Source of the DNA: Baffinella frigidus
Taxonomy: Eukaryota > Cryptophyceae > Cryptomonadales > Baffinellaceae
Assembly (NCBI GenBank): GCA_026770585.1
Contig: MU646415.1
Span: forward strand, 514,728-528,321
Length of the DNA: 13,594 bases
Direction: 5' to 3'
A program made the position numbers and the translations under genes. Below are positions 13,257 through 13,594 of the stretch, in pieces (position 1 is the first letter of the stretch; each line of letters opens with the position of its first letter). The notes beneath the pieces are model-generated. The model did no database searches. It worked only from the letters and a program-made list of their open reading frames with translations, and was not told the DNA's origin.

Positions 13257-13594
13257 AGTGTGATTCAGCCTCACCATTCTAGCTGAGGCCCCTGCTCACG
13301 CCAAAGGCAGCGAGTTTGCACCGGCTGGGAGGCGACACGCGAGAGCAGGAAGATGCTCTAGAGAGTCACCTACCCAGAGTCATATATCACCGAGTATACA
13401 ACGTATACGAAGAGAAAGCGTGGCGTCAACGTGAGAATCGTCCCTTCACCCGCCTGAGGCAGAGCAAGGAATACCGAAACCCCAAACCCCAAACCAGGTA
13501 GGGAACGCCTAACTCTGTCCCGCTTCGATTTCGTCTCCTCATCAATTCGCCCCCCCCGAAATTTCTCAGGTAAATTTCATGGGGGGGGGGGGGG
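13257..13594. other. Unassigned sequence ending in a G run
   Basis: No recognisable exon or repeat apart from a short GTATAC-AAC-GTATAC palindrome near 13394. The last 14 bases are G, which looks like a sequencing or assembly boundary. Confidence 0.5.

Noticed and set aside
1-13594. tRNA, rRNA or other RNA genes
   Set aside because: I saw no cloverleaf with TTCGA-type T-loop, no rRNA-like stretch and no snRNA motif on either strand.

Overview
The window looks like nuclear DNA of a green-lineage eukaryote. It holds many long arrays of heptamers related to the plant-type telomere repeat TTTAGGG (also TTTCGGG, TGTAGGG, TTTGGGG, TTTATGG, TTAGGGG). It has no prokaryotic-style gene, and its short GC-rich exons have GT/AG borders and mostly G or C at third positions. 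A repeat-laden prasinophyte alga of the Cymbomonas kind would fit, but that is inference from sequence style only. Most long open frames here are translations of microsatellites (Leu/Ser runs) or heptamer arrays (Thr-Leu-His-Pro-Thr-Pro-Tyr runs) and are not genes.

The main content is one spliced gene on the minus strand, reading from about 12,670 down to about 470 and open at both ends. I assembled it by eye from eleven short exons (54-149 nt, 924 nt and 308 codons in total). Each has an AG acceptor and a GT donor, and every exon-exon phase agrees. The joined product reads as one ion-transport domain of the voltage-gated cation channel superfamily: a leader, S1, S2 with its conserved Glu, S3, a weak S4, the S4-S5 linker, S5, a pore with the filter-like motif LGDDW, a Cys-Gly-Ser-Pro segment before S6, S6, and a short cytoplasmic tail. 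The S3 aspartate is absent and S4 carries few arginines, so voltage sensing may be weak.

Nearly every exon is accompanied by one to about nine partial, diverged copies lying in the introns beside it. Some keep only the acceptor half and some only the donor half. Several show changes almost entirely at synonymous positions. The S5 exon has two complete copies with identical phase, a possible mutually exclusive pair. Some partial copies are interrupted by a (CT)n microsatellite or by short foldback elements.

Layout by position: 1-96 CCCTACA array; 97-470 GA microsatellites with an exon remnant; 471-524 exon 11; 525-1390 unique DNA and inverted heptamer arrays around an S6-exon copy; 1395-2240 S6 and pre-S6 exons and copies; 2241-3600 pore exon, copies, three small foldback elements and a dispersed hairpin repeat; 3600-4340 heptamer arrays; 4415-4820 pore-turret exon and a 31-bp tandem array; 4824-5570 foldback elements and short repeats; 5667-6250 four S5 exon copies; 6250-7570 heptamer arrays and linker exon copies; 7570-8465 S4 exon copies and a 22-bp satellite; 8658-9530 S2-S3 exon copies; 9530-10300 heptamer array and hairpins; 10300-12212 S1 exon copies in AT-rich intron; 12240-12900 first exon and copies; 12900-13594 a foldback element and unassigned sequence ending in a 14-G run.
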